Positions 1 through 11,865 of a DNA stretch of 64,000 bases are shown here, piece after piece. The position numbers and the translations under genes are program-made. Source of the DNA: Pelodera strongyloides (taxonomy: Eukaryota; Nematoda; Chromadorea; Rhabditida; Rhabditidae); contig JAANDG010000045.1 of assembly GCA_036852015.1 (NCBI GenBank), positions 248,001 through 312,000 of the forward strand, in the 5' to 3' direction. Positions within the stretch are counted from its first letter, which is position 1. Each line of letters starts with the position of its first letter. The notes beneath the pieces are model-generated. The model made no database searches. It had not been told where the DNA came from and was given only the letters and a program-made list of their open reading frames with translations.

Positions 1-3000
1 TTCGCACAAACATGTCCATTGCCATTGTGTGCATGGTGAAGAAGGAGTTCAGTAATGAGACTGAGGGAGCCGTGGCCAAACAGGCACAATGTCCGAGGGA
101 TGACGTTGTCCCGACTCTGTTGAAGAATGAGACATTGGTGCCGCAGGTGGAAGAGGTGAGTATACGGTAGTTAGTCGGTTCGTTAGCTAGTTGGTTGGTT
201 GGCTTGTTGTTCGGCTTTTGTTGTGGTTCAACTAAGCTACCACTTTTGGAAGGGAGTTTGTGAATGTTGAAAGAATGAGAGATTGCTGCCACAGGTTGAA
301 GAGGTGCATTGGTGCATACGTTATTTGACTTTTTGCGTGAAGCTTATTGGAAAAATGTCTGTTTGTAATGGTTATGGGGTTACGGTATGAAACGTAAAGC
401 AAAATACCGGCCCGTTTTTGAACACATCGAGTACACCAATATTCTGATGCAGCTTATGCAAATGAGCATAAATTGAAATACAAAATCGAGCTAAATTCGA
501 GCAACTTAGCTGCAGATACGTAAGAATTGAGGTTGTCCCGATGCGTTTCAAAAACCGGCCGGTATTTTGCTTTAAAAGCGAGTAAGGACTCTGCTCTGGT
601 CTCCAACCGCGCAGCGCACCCCCAGCCAGGGGCGCTCGCCCCTTCTTTTTGCCCCCCCTACGCGGCTGGCCGGTGCCCCCCTACGCGGATGGCCGGTGCC
701 CCCCTGCGCGGTTAGCCCTCCAAGGCAAAAATAAAAAGACAGAGCACATCGGCAAAACAAATGCACCGAGCAGGAATCGAACCTATGAAATTCACTCCTT
801 ATGTTCTGGAGCCAGCGCCTTAGACCACTCGCCCATAAAGCGCATGTCTAATAATCGAAAAGAAACATTGGGTGGTGAAGCGGATATAGTCGAAATTGCG
901 CGGCTGGGTGCGCGGTTGGCTGGGGGCCCCCTGCGCGGTTGGCTGGGGGTGCGCTGCGCGGTTGAGGACCAGAGCCCCGAGGCACCGCGCACCCAGCCGC
1001 GTAGTTTGCAAACTACGCGGCTGGCCGGGGCCCCTCTGCGCGGTACGAGGCTGGCTACGCCCGCACTCCAATTTGCGCGGCTGGCTACGCGTGCACTCCA
1101 ATTTGCGCGGCTGGGTACGCGGTGCGCTGCGCACCCAGGAACGTAGTGTTGGTGGTTTGCGGCAGATATTTACCGGAGCCGACCGGGGCGAATTGACATT
1201 TTTGACGATTTGGATGAGAATTGAGTAAACATAATTGTCATAGATTTCGTATTTCAGGACTTTGGAGAGTTTACGTGGTCGAAGGACACACAAGGCACGG
1301 TGCTCAGCGCATTTTTCTGGGGTTATCTTGGATCGCAGGTATCGTTGTGTTTAGATCTTTGTTTATATTATTATATGATAATTTATTGCCTGAAACCTGA
1401 AACGAAAGGAATGGACGGTTGGTGTGGTAATATGGTTGTTTACCAGAACAAGCAGGTGCAGTATTTATTGTCGAAAGATAAATCGCATAGTAGACGACAC
1501 AACGCATTTGCTTATTTGGTAGTGCGTGACTTATTCATAATTTGTTAATAATATACAGTATCGGAGCTCTTTTTCAAACTTTTTATTTATTTACCAGTTG
1601 CATGCAAGCAATACCTAACCGTTGCATTCTAGGTTCTCGGTGGTTATTTGGCCACTCGATTCGGAGGAAAGCGCGTCATCGTAGCCACCATCTTTGGAGC
1701 GTCCGTTCTCTCGTTGATGAGTCCCGTCGCCGCGCGCACCAATGCGCTGATCCTTGCGGCGCTTAGAGCCGCTCTTGGATTCCTGCAGGTTAGTAAGGGT
1801 TGAATAAAGTGTATTGTTACATAATATAATCAGCAACCTTAAGACTGATATGCTTGCGAAAGTATGACAAGGGACCGGATTACGGTATGTGTAAGTCTAC
1901 TTTCAGTACTTTATTTGAAGTTGAAAAGCACAAGAAATGTCACGCATGACGTTTAATAATAATGATTTATTGATTACATTTAAAGTATATAATCAAAGGG
2001 CAACCCTAAGACGGCAATGCGTATAAAAACATCCCATACTGACAAGGGGCCGACGTTTGTAGCGTATATGAACTTAGCGCGCGTCTGGCACATGGGCTTA
2101 CTGGGTGCCCACAGTTGAGGTGACCTGTTTTAAGGCTAGCGCGCTCGCCTTCTGACGTTTAGTTTAGTGGATTTTTTCTTTGTTTGGTTGTTATTATTTC
2201 CATTTGCAGGGAGCCACTTTCCCAGCGATGCACACCATGTGGTCTGTTTGGGGCCCACCAATGGAGAGGTCACTGCTGACTGGAGTTTCATATGCTGGTG
2301 GGTAATTTCTATATTCTTAAAGCGAATACCTGCCGGTTTTTGAAACACATCGAGTACTCCCTGCCCTGCTTCCCTATGCTTCATATGCAAATGATCATAA
2401 ATTTGAGTAAAAAATAGACCCCTTTTAGCATAGCTGCAAAAGAATGCTGATATTTGAAATGCGTGTCAAAAACCGGCTGGTATTTCGCTTTAAGTTCTCT
2501 CTTTTGATTACAAGTCATATAGAAAATTATCAGTGACGCGTTGTGTTGTAGGGGCCATGGGGCCCGCCTCGTAGGGAAAAAGTTGGCGGCTGAAAGTGAT
2601 CTTATTAATTAATTTATTAAATAACACCCCAGGATGTGCATCACAATGAAATGATGAAACGAAAATAGTATATAACTCGTCGTTGATTAGCAAACAGGTA
2701 ATTTGACAAAAAAAAATGAAAATGAAATGAAATGAACTGCCAAATGTTCGTAGAAATCAAGCCATTTGAAAGCTAGGATCGAAAACCTGTTACTTACAAC
2801 TGATGCGCTTTTCCCATTTGTAGGTGCCCAGATTGGTAACATGATGGTGCTGCCGATTTCGGGAATTCTGTGCGAATACGGTTTTGACGGTGGATGGCCG
2901 ACTATCTTCTACTCATTTGGTATGTCCCCTTTTTTCCGCGTCAATAACAGTAGTGGTCTGGGTCTCAGCTGGTTGTTCTTAGCGGTAATCGCATAGCATA

Positions 3001-6000
3001 AAACACCCATCCAAATGCGGACGACCATCTCCCGGTCTCTTAGGACACAGAGTATCTCATTTGCTTCCGAAGATATAACTCATGCTGGTCTTGAACTTAC
3101 ATTAAAAATTAAAAAATTCTTTTACGCTTGAAGATCGTGCACTTTTACATGTTCCTCATAGGTCCTGAGCAGTAGGCGACGAGTTTCAGATGACAAATCG
3201 CTCGACGTCTTCTGGCTTGTGCCAACTTGGACTTTTTGGTTGCTAGCAGCTTCTGCTAGTTGAATTTGAGTCCTGTCTCTCATATGTGTCTTACATTATA
3301 TATTTGCATGTATAAGGCTTATGGTTTATCGGATTGCAGGTCTATTCGGTGTGCTGTGGTGTGCCGCTTGGCAGTTTACCACCTCGGACCGTCCCTCGAA
3401 CCACAAGAGCATCAGCCGCGAGGAGCAAGAGTACATTGACAAGTCACTGGAGGAGACGATGGGAAAGAGCACAGACGCGGTGAGTGTAAAGCGATATAAC
3501 ATCCGGTTTCTGAAACGTATGCTGGCCGGACAACTGCATTCCCATTTGTTGTGATAGAAAAAACGCGCATTATCCCGCAGTCATTTGCATACATTACGTA
3601 GGAACGCAGTGTCCGTGTCCGACGTACATTTCTATGACGACATTTACACGTGTTTGTAAAGGGTATGGTAAATGGTAATGTGCCCCAGTACGGGTCTGCG
3701 TGTTCGAGTATGACATCACGTTAGGTTTATATACCATACTTTCCCCCTGCTTTTTTCAAAATGTGTATTTTCAGCCGCGTGCGACCCCATGGGCCGCAAT
3801 TTTCAAGTCGCGTGCCGTGTGGGCGTGTTGGTTCGGACATTTTGCCGGTGATTGGGGAGCGTACACGATGATGGTGTCGATGCCATCCTTTTTGAAGGAC
3901 GTTCTCGGATTGGACCTGAGCGCGGTTAGTTTTTATTTTTATAGAAACCTATGGTAACAATGAACAAACAGAAAGGAACTGTAACATCGAAGTAATAGAA
4001 GAGCCTTTTGCTTTGCGAGTTACTAGATGTTATTTTAAGAACTTGCTAATGTGAACCATCTACTCGTTGAACCAATAAACTATTATTAAGAGCCACACAG
4101 GCTTAATGTAAGCAAGTAAGAAGCACATGAAGAAGTCATCTGTCAAAGAAAATGCTTTGTAGTTTTTTTCGAAAAAAAAACTAAAAACTCGAAACTGATG
4201 TGTTGATTAGGTTGATTCCCATGTTTGATTGAAGAACAAACGTTTTATGTTTTACCCTATTTGCCCAGTTTCAGAAGACTGTGGGGTTGTAGATGATGTA
4301 GACCACACTTACATGTTTGTTCCCAATTTATTTTATCCAACTGTTTCCTTATTGTAGCTTGGTTTCGTGTCCGCGGTGCCTTATCTCGCATACTTCCTGA
4401 TGATCAATTTTGGTGGAGCCGGCGCTGATTTCCTCCAACACAAGGGAATCCTCAACACATTGAACACACGGAGACTGGCAATGTTATTGGGTAAGTTTAT
4501 CTGAAGTTAAAGCATCAGTCTAATTGTTTTGCTTGAAGCATAGTGTTCCGCCGGAGATGTTCTGTGCCTAATTGTAAGCCAATCCGGCGCGCAACTTCAT
4601 TCCGGTGTATTGTATGCGAATTTTGTTGACATTCTGTGCTTGAGAGAGTACACACATCAGAGATTTGTTCAGCGTGGTTTCTCGCTTTAACATTTACCTA
4701 TTTATGCCCACTTCTTTGTTTAGCTCTTGTCGGACAGGGCACCTTCCTGGTGCTCGCCTCGTACTGTGGATGTGGACAGGAGATATTGGTTATCACATTC
4801 ATCACGATTGGAATGGCTCTGTCGGGACTTCAGGTACATGTTTTTGGCAATGTTATTGGGTAAGTTTATATATTGTAGTTTGTATTTGGGGTTAGGCGCG
4901 ATAGCGCCTAGCCCTTTTTGGTTCTTCGCCGGGGGTTTCCCAGACCTCGGAGCACTTAGCAATTAATAGCGCAAAAACTACTGAACCAAAACACTTGATT
5001 TTTTTTGAGAACTAATTGTCCAACCGTCCTCTACCAACCTGCAAAAATTCAGCTCGAAAAACTGATCTTGAAGGTGTGCTACGAATTGGGCTGCTGAAGT
5101 AATGTGTGTATTTTTTTTTCCTATGCATCCTTCCTCATTTTTGGAGATGACTGGACCGATCCTTTTGAACTCAAAGGCATTATAGCAAAACTGCTTGCGG
5201 GCATCACGCAAGCTATCGAATATGTAAAAATATTGATTTTTAACTATCGATTTATTGATTTTTATGCTATTTTTGGTACATTTTCGGTTTTTCGGTCCTA
5301 GCTCGCTTCCCAGTGGAAATTTTGCGCCCAAACTTTGGCAGTAGATAATTGAAGTGTTAACGAGAATATTTCTCTGTGACGGCCAACTTCTCCGATATCG
5401 ATTTCTTGGACTTTTGGGCTCCTGAACATTGCACCCTCGCGGTTTTCGGAGTGACCCGGAAGCCCCGCCCTTTTTACCTTTACTCGGCACACCCAACAAA
5501 GAAAGGTTAGATTTGCGTGGGCACGTGATACAGCACAAAATATAATGAATTTATTCACGGGATTGTCAGTATTCATCCATTCGGTACTTTTGCCTATGTA
5601 GAGATCAAACTTGTATGCCAAAAATTGCAAGGTTTTGACCAGGATCGCGTTTTTTTCATACCTATTGTACTTGAGTATTGTGGAAAATATTAGGTTGCCA
5701 AAATAGTTGGAAATTGCAAGTCAGCAAGGTTAGAAATATAATTTTTCACTTGTATTGTATTTATATAGAAGCTGAGGCCCCTTTGCTAAAGTTGCTCATG
5801 TAACTTTATTCAAACTTTGGAAGTTGGAAACAAATTGTAGTACTTGTCGAATGAATAAATTGTTGGGAAAAGTGCTATAGTATCGAATAAATGTAATGCT
5901 CCTGCACAATCGCCACCTTCCTAATTAGCCCTGCTGCCTTCTTCTCCAAGTGACCACGTGGCCGAGCTGGTAGAACAGCGGGCTCATAGGATGAGGCTAA

Positions 6001-9000
6001 TGGGTTCGGAACCAAGCAGCGACGACAATTTTGCCGCGCGGGAGAAAAACAATTATTTAACCCTTTCCCTATTTTTTTACAACCTTGTTAATTTAACAAG
6101 GAATATACACTCGATTATTTCATGTTTGACCCACTGGGCAGCCGTACTTTTCCTAATTAGCCACGTCTTCCTTTCAACTGCGGTCTGAGTAGCTGCATGG
6201 CCCAAATGGTAGAGCTGAGGTATGCATATAGCGGTTTAAGTTCGTGGAGTGGCGAGCTTTTTGCAACAATGAATACAGACATTTTCATACGTTTTTTCAC
6301 GTTCTAAAACTGCTTTGAGGACTATACCAAGGCAAAAAAGTAGAAAACTACCCCAGTGTAGTATACTACCCAAATCGGGAATATACTACTCCACAACAAA
6401 GGGGTAGTATTTTTTTTCGAAAAAATATTCTGCACAAATACATACTACCCCAAAAATGTAAAAATACTACCCCTAGTTACGAAAACTCAGGTGATGGGGT
6501 AGTAAAATCCCTAAATGGGGTACTATTTTCCCTAAAGTGGGGTAGCCATGTAAAATGGAATGGGGGTAGCCAAGTAGCCCGCTCAGGTAAACTTTTACAA
6601 CACTACCCCATTGTCGAAAAATACTACCACCAATTGGAAAAAATACTACCCCTTTTTCGGTAGAATACTACCGCCGGAATTTTTTTGCAAAATACTACCC
6701 CAACATAAAGCAGTTGGGGTAGTCATGTAAAATAGGTGGGGGTAGTCATGTAAAATAGATGGAGGAGCCCTGTAAAATAAGTCGGGTTGTCATGTAAAAT
6801 AAGCGGGGTGAATAAGTGGGGTAGTCATGTAAAATAGGTTGGGGTAGTCATGTAAAATAGGTTGGGGTCGTCATGTAAAATAGGTGGGGTAGCCATGTTA
6901 AACAAGGTTGGGGGTAGTCATGTAAAATAGGTTGGGGGTAGTCATGTAAAATAAGTTGGGGGGTAGTCATGTAAACCAAGTTGGGGGGTGTATTCTACAA
7001 TGGGGTAGTATATTTTCCGGGGTAGCACAGCACATTGCAGAGGTAGTATGTGGTAGTATATTTTATTTTGGGGTAGTATATTTGCAAAATTGGGTAGTGT
7101 TCTACGCTTGTACCCTATACCGCGTACCACAACGTTGCACTCTTTTAATGAGTATAATAAATATTCGAATATTCAAATACCAATAATAGGGTACAAAGTT
7201 GGCGTCCGGTGGTATTTTAAGGGAGTGGCTTAATTTTTGTCCCCTAAAATCAAATGAACATTCCGGCTCTATTGTAGAATTACCGTCCCATGGAAATCTA
7301 GACGTCCCAAGCGAGCCAACCGTCCCATGAGTGGGCAAGCCGTCTCATGAGAGGGCAACAGTCCCAAGCGAATCTAGCCGTCCCGCGGAACTACCAAGCT
7401 CTACCGGCCCATAATCTGACTGGCCCTCTCAACCGTCTCTCATACTTTTTTCCTTTGTCAAAAAAAGTTGCTATGTATGAATGTTTGAGCGAGGCCACAT
7501 CTTAGTCTGGCATGCGCTCCTGCTCCCAATAAAATATACAGCTGGCAACAATTGCACTGGTAATGTGTGTTCTCCAGTTGGTAGGCAATCTCTAATGATA
7601 TCTTTTATCCACATATAAAGCTCTAAATTAGCTTAACTAAGCTAGGTGCTACTTTTTCTTAACAGCAACCTACAGCACACTGTGCAACACATTATGAACG
7701 TTTCGTAAATATAGATTTACTTTGATGGGCTTTGAAAGTGCGCCTCACGAGGCTTGTTTATTGGAAGCTAACACCGTATTGTCCATAAACCTTCGATGAA
7801 AAGAAAGAACACGTAGAGTTCTCAAACAGTTTTAAGTTTTAACCAACGAAAAATGATGAGTGGCGCAAGTGACACTCCGTGTATATATAATGCGTATTAA
7901 TTGAGTGAGTTGCTCCGTGTATATATAATGAACATTCAATTAGTTTGGCTTGATATTTTCCAAATATCTCTAAAAAGAGGAAAATTATTTTATCGTTAAA
8001 AAGTGCTCTGTTTTAGGTAGGTGTTTTTGGCTCTTCTGTGCCATCGTTGTTATGAGGTAGCAGAAAATTTAGCGGCGCGGCGGCAAAAAGAGACCAATTC
8101 GATTGTGGACAGCATCTACAAAAAGTGAAAAATTCATTATTTTAATACTTAAATATTTTACCTACAAAATATAGCACCTGCAAAAAGTGAAAAATTCATT
8201 ATTTTAATACTTAAATATAGCACCTACAAAAATTGAAAAATTCATTATTTTAATACTTAAATATAGGAAGAACCCTAACGGGCTCTCCTCCGACTGCAGG
8301 AAACGGCCTTCGGCCGATTGTTACCCTACTACTTAAACATTATATGATACTATGATGCTTTACTTTTATTTGCTAATTATTTATTTCTATCCAACGGGGA
8401 GCCAAAATAGCGGCGCCCCCATCGCTGGTTCACGGTTCACTTGTAAACTACGGAAATGTAATGCGGACTGTGGAAAACTGAAAGTAGGAAGTGTAATCGT
8501 TGATGTGAGTAGGGCATTGCGCCTTTCGTGGCATATAAATGACTACGCCGCTGATGCGTCTTTCCACACATAAGAAACGTCTGTAACTTAGATGAAAGTC
8601 TTGCGAATAAAGACACACACGTTTTTTTCTTACATGAGTATATTCTAATTTAAGCTGCGGCGCTCTTTTATACCTGAAGCGGAACAATTTATTCGAATCA
8701 TACTTCCGTAACGTGAGTGCTAGCGCACTCTACAGTTACTGTTCTACATAAGAAGATATTTTCTCAGTCTCACATAAAAATTGAAGACCAAAACACGACA
8801 AATACATAACAGATCTGGAAAAGCTCTCCCTTATTGTTAGTGAAATATATTTCATAGTTCATTTTCATTCGCATAGTTATCTTTGTATTCACTGAGTAAA
8901 CTTTTTTTTGTTTAACTTCTACACCTATGTTAGCCTCCAAGTTTAGTAGTGCTAAAGTCTATACGACTATCGTTACACCTTTTCTCCAGCCGCTATTTTG

Positions 9001-10287
9001 GCTCCCCGTTGGATAGAAATAAATAATTAGCAAATAAAAGTAAAGCATCATAGTATCATATAATGTTTAAGTAGTAGGGTAACAATCGGCCGAAGGCCGT
9101 TTCCTGCAGTCGGAGGAGAGCCCGTTAGGGTTCTTCCTATATTTAAGTATTAAAATAATGAATTTTTCAATTTTTGTAGGTGCTATATTTAAGTATTAAA
9201 ATAATGAATTTTTCACTTTTTGCAGGTGCTATATTTTGTAGGTAAAATATTTAAGTATTAAAATAATGAATTTTTCACTTTTTGTAGATGCTGTCCACAA
9301 TCGAATTGGTCTCTTTTTGCCGCCGCGCCGCTAAATTTTCTGCTACCTCATAACAACGATGGCACAGAAGAGCCAAAAACACCTACCTAAAACAGAGCAC
9401 TTTTTAACGATAAATTTACACGTTGTTTTACACTTTGTTAGTATCTCCCGTGCTTCTACTGTACCCTAGCGTCTGCACAGCTATTGTACCTTTTCCGCCT
9501 CTGAACAGCGTTACTCCAAGAAGTATCGTGCGTTCCCTTCCCCCCATCGATAATTATCTGACCTTCGTCGATATTCGATATTTCAGTACGCCGGTTTCGT
9601 CGTCAACTACCTGGACATTGCGCCACCCTTCTCGGGCACAGTTATGGGAATCGGAAACACGGTGTCGTGCCTGGGCGGCATCCTCTCGCCCAAGATCACC
9701 TCGATGCTTACTCGGACGGTTAGTTAGTTAGCTAGTTGATTAGCACTTAGGCCGAGGCATAGTTAGTTAGGTCATCGTCAGTTTATAAGGAACAATTCGC
9801 TTTGGCGTACTTGTAGCACTAGCAAGGGCCTAGTGATGTTACCTTACAGCTACAAGCGAAACAGCCGCGGTTGTTAACAAAACACCCAACCATTTGTGTC
9901 TTTTTTTTCAGGGCAGTCGTTCCGAATGGCAAATGGTAATGTGGCTTACCGGTGTGATTCTCACCACAGGAGCGGTTCTATTCACCGTGCTAGCTAAGGT
10001 GAGAGATCTCTTGTTTATATTTTTGGTGCAATGCGTAGATCATAGATCACATTTGTAACTTTAAATCTCTTTGTTTACGTGTTTGTTTAATTCATGCACG
10101 TGTGTGTTAAATACATGTTTAATACATGTTTGTTTAATTAATGTTTAATACACAAAACCACGTGTCACACCACTTTAAAACTATTTGCTTGTAGGGTGAG
10201 GTGGAACCTTGGGCCAAGACTGTGAAGTCAAGCAGTGATGATGAGGAAGCTATCCCGCTCAAGGAAACCACTAAGGAGGAGCAATAG
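1..10287 (+). CDS. SLC17-type major facilitator transporter, 5' partial
   Basis: Membrane anion or organic-acid transporter of the SLC17 family (vesicular glutamate transporter, sialin and Na/phosphate cotransporter relatives). Exons: 1-155 (cut at its 5' end), 1258-1338, 1633-1788, 2210-2297, 2824-2919, 3340-3479, 3775-3924, 4358-4490, 4724-4833, 9587-9718, 9912-9998 and 10195-10287 (TAG). All join in phase to about 472 residues; the family is usually about 500, so roughly the first 30-40 residues lie outside the window. Family signs: [12 protein letters not shown] at the end of the first helix, two NET glycosylation sites in the following luminal loop, [45 protein letters not shown], and [17 protein letters not shown] before the second helical half. 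The tail is acidic and cytosolic ([13 protein letters not shown]). The substrate cannot be told from sequence. The intron 4834-9586 is inflated by repeats. Confidence 0.9.
395..575. repeat. TTAA-flanked MITE, family A, copy 1
   Basis: Terminal inverted repeats of the form AAAGC(G/A)AAATACCGGCC(G)GTTTTTGAAA at both ends, with an AT-rich interior carrying TATGCAAATGA-like and TCGAGCTAAATTCGAGCAA-like stretches. It lies in intron 1 of the transporter. Other copies are at 2317, 15647, 20329 and 34312. No coding capacity. Confidence 0.85.
604..1140. repeat. GC-rich degenerate repeat tract in the transporter's first visible intron
   Basis: About 540 bp made of short GC-rich words repeated on both strands, such as GCGCGGCTGG, TGCGCGGTTGGCTGGGGG and GCGCTGCGC. 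The base composition is far from the AT-rich flanks. Frames stay open here only because stop codons are rare in such DNA; the predicted peptides are low-complexity R/P/A/G strings, so I do not call a gene. A tRNA-like stretch (762-838) is embedded. Confidence 0.7.
762..838 (-). repeat. tRNA-like sequence (degenerate tRNA or SINE head)
   Basis: On the minus strand an A-box-like GAGTGGTCTAAGGCGCTGG is followed by a B box GGTTCGATTCC and a GAGCAGG/CCTGCTC T-arm flank, resembling tRNA-Leu or tRNA-Ser. The anticodon hairpin pairs only as CTCC/GGAG around a nine-base loop, so it is unlikely to be a working tRNA. Confidence 0.55.
2317..2493. repeat. TTAA-flanked MITE, family A, copy 2
   Basis: Starts TTAAAGCGAATACCTGCCGG and ends CCGGCTGGTATTTCGCTTTAA, with the same interior words as the other family A copies. 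It sits just after the donor of the transporter exon ending at 2297. Confidence 0.85.
4477..4869 (+). repeat. 24-bp direct repeat spanning a splice donor
   Basis: The 24 bases at 4477-4500 (the last 14 bases of an exon plus the first 10 of its intron) recur exactly at 4846-4869, inside the next intron. The second copy therefore supplies a perfect GTAAGT donor 26 nt beyond the real donor at 4834. Its use would shift the frame. Confidence 0.85.
5955..6015 (+). repeat. tRNA-like sequence, Met-like loop
   Basis: A-box-like TGGCCGAGCTGGTAGAACAG, a loop CTCATAG with a CAT anticodon, then GGGTTCGGAACC where a B box should be. The arms do not pair well enough for a functional tRNA. A second, weaker relative with TGGTAGAGC and TTTAAGTTCG follows at about 6190-6245. 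Confidence 0.5.
6330..7100. repeat. Minisatellite-like array of GGGGTAGT / ACTACCCC units
   Basis: The first part (6330-6700) is irregular ACTACCCC and TACTACCCC on the plus strand. The second (6720-6990) is about a dozen units of roughly 23-26 bp with core GGGGTAGTCATGTAAAATAG. A third part (7000-7100) returns to GGGGTAGTATATTTT. The array is thus largely inverted about a point near 6700, and no frame in it looks coding. Confidence 0.85.
7988..9414. mobile_element. 1.43-kb foldback element with 427-bp inverted arms
   Basis: The left arm 7988-8414 is repeated in inverse at 8989-9414, nearly identically over its whole length, from TTTATCGTTAAAAAGTGC to an inner end at GCCGCTATTTTGG. Each arm holds a small tandem repeat (GTGAAAAATTCATTATTTTA units) and a GC-rich hairpin block (8275-8330; CGGCCTTCGGCCG, AACGGGCTCTCC) that resembles the 3' end of the Helitrons at 29501 and 41748. 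The 574-bp core 8415-8988 has no convincing frame. I could not fix a target-site duplication. Non-autonomous foldback or MITE-like element. Confidence 0.9.
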
Positions 10288-11415
10288 GAAGTTGAGGACA
10301 GGTGTATACCATAGCCATAGACTACAAACTACAGAATACAAAAATCAGTGTAAACTACACACTACACTTTTTTTGACTAGAAGGTAGGTTGTTGTTTGTT
10401 GTTGTATTAGAGTGCGTAATGATTGATTTAGTTTACCTGGATGAAATGTTGTTAGCTTTACGGTACCTAGAATACTACTAAAATAACACGTAGCTACTGA
10501 CTAATGTCTCCTGATGTAGAGATAACTATTTTTAATAACTAATATCGATCAATAACCTATTTTTCCTCTCACTAATACACTATTTGTGATTGAGATTTGT
10601 TTTACTTCAAGTATTATGCAATTAGATCATTAGGGCCAGTAAAAAGTTTGACTGTATTATGCGATGTCCATTCAGTTTAGCAATTAACGTCTAACGGTCT
10701 AACAATAGATGCCTTAGCTATTAACAAATTTGTATTAACTCTTTTCAGTTTGGTCTCCTAGGTTGCGAACTTTGTGTTTCATTTCGTCGAGCTTTACTTG
10801 TTTGCGTTATTTTGTTTAAAGTTTATTTTATGACTTTTTAGCTTATGCTTCAAGCTTCTCCGTTCTTTGATACTGTGCTTTCCTTTTATTTCGATGCTTA
10901 TTTCAATGGAATACCAAATGTGAAAATAAAGATTGTTTGCAAAGTCTGAAGCAATTATATGTAGTAAAAAAAAGTATTTTATCATTAACTTTTATAAATA
11001 AAAAAAGAAAAACGTTATCACGCGATCACAAACTACAACACTAAACTTAGCCAGTTTACAGGAAAATTTAGTCTTAAAACGTCTTAAATAGGGGTTTCCA
11101 ACTTAAACTAACATAAACGATAACTACGAAACACTGCGGTGATACTTTGACGCTTACAAAAAAAAACTCGGAGGAATGCTTCGCCCAGAGTAATTATTAC
11201 ATAACAACCAAAAGTAGAGTTAATTACAATTAGGTTCACTTTATTAATGCCAACTGTGTATGTGTAGTATTCTATATGAAGGCGTGTGTAGGGTGACATA
11301 CTCCGCGGAATATGGTATTCATATTAACCCAAAATTACCTTAATTCTTCGGTTACTTCCACATGGGACTCTTTCTCGAAACTTGCTATTATGAATAGACC
11401 GATAAGTGGGCGACG

Positions 11416-11546
11416 TTAAAGCGGTATAACAGCCGGTTCTTGAAACGTATGTTCGACAGCTATCAGTCGATTTACAGTCACTCGTACACGATACATTGGA
11501 ACGCATTTAACATACAGTTCAAAAACCGAATGTTATTCCGCTTTAA
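11416..11546. repeat. TTAA-flanked MITE, AAAGCGGTATAACAGCCGG type
   Basis: TTAAAGCGGTATAACAGCCGG at the left and CCGAATGTTATTCCGCTTTAA at the right form terminal inverted repeats around an AT-rich core. Single ends of the same type occur near 3489, 27073 and 37199; a complete relative is at 34045-34164. Confidence 0.8.
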
Positions 11547-11748
11547 CTATAGACACAAGTCTTTCACTTCATATGTAAAGAAGGAACATACAAAATCACA
11601 AAGGTTTGAAAATATGATATGAGATCGGAAGTAAAGCGCAGGTACGGTACAATTATCCTCTACTCCGAAATTAAGGAAGTAAGAGCTCGCAAATAGCCCA
11701 GGCGAATGTGTAATACGACTAGACATACATGTAAAGAAAGATAAAGTA

Positions 11749-11754
11749 TTTATT
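11749..11754 (-). terminator. gei-8: Poly(A) signal AATAAA of gei-8
   Basis: AATAAA on the minus strand about 112 nt after the gei-8 stop codon. Spacing is suitable; no transcript evidence. Confidence 0.5.
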
Positions 11755-11865
11755 ACCCCATTATAGATAGAAAATAGTATACAATTAACCTCTAATTATT
11801 TACTTCATTATTCTCCATTTAGCGGTGAGCAATACCTTAGATTTATAAAGGAACCTGCCCAACCA

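Larger units (their letters stand above)
4834..9586. other. 4.75-kb repeat-filled intron of the transporter gene
   Basis: No exon is expected here because the flanking exons join in phase. In order it contains: a duplicated donor (4846); an unassigned stretch at 4880-5640 with a GGCGC/GCGCC hairpin near 4893; two tRNA-like sequences (about 5955 and 6190); a GGGGTAGT repeat array (6330-7100); degenerate CCGTCCCATGAG-type repeats (7270-7440); a duplicated TCCGTGTATATATAATG (7879, 7914); and the foldback element 7988-9414. Confidence 0.75.
10288..11865. other. Convergent intergenic region between transporter and gei-8
   Basis: It holds the 3' flanks of two converging genes. AATAAA at 10925 on the plus strand is a distant candidate poly(A) signal for the transporter. 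A TTAA-flanked MITE lies at 11416-11546, and the gei-8 poly(A) signal is at 11749. No open frame looks coding. Confidence 0.6.

Noticed and set aside
4978..5538. 186-codon minus-strand open frame inside the transporter intron
   Set aside because: Composition is mixed, with no domain and no supporting splice sites; more likely repeat-derived DNA.
6720..6990. Regularly spaced repeats that look like a CRISPR array
   Set aside because: The units are contiguous with variable ends, there are no unique spacers, and the genome is eukaryotic.
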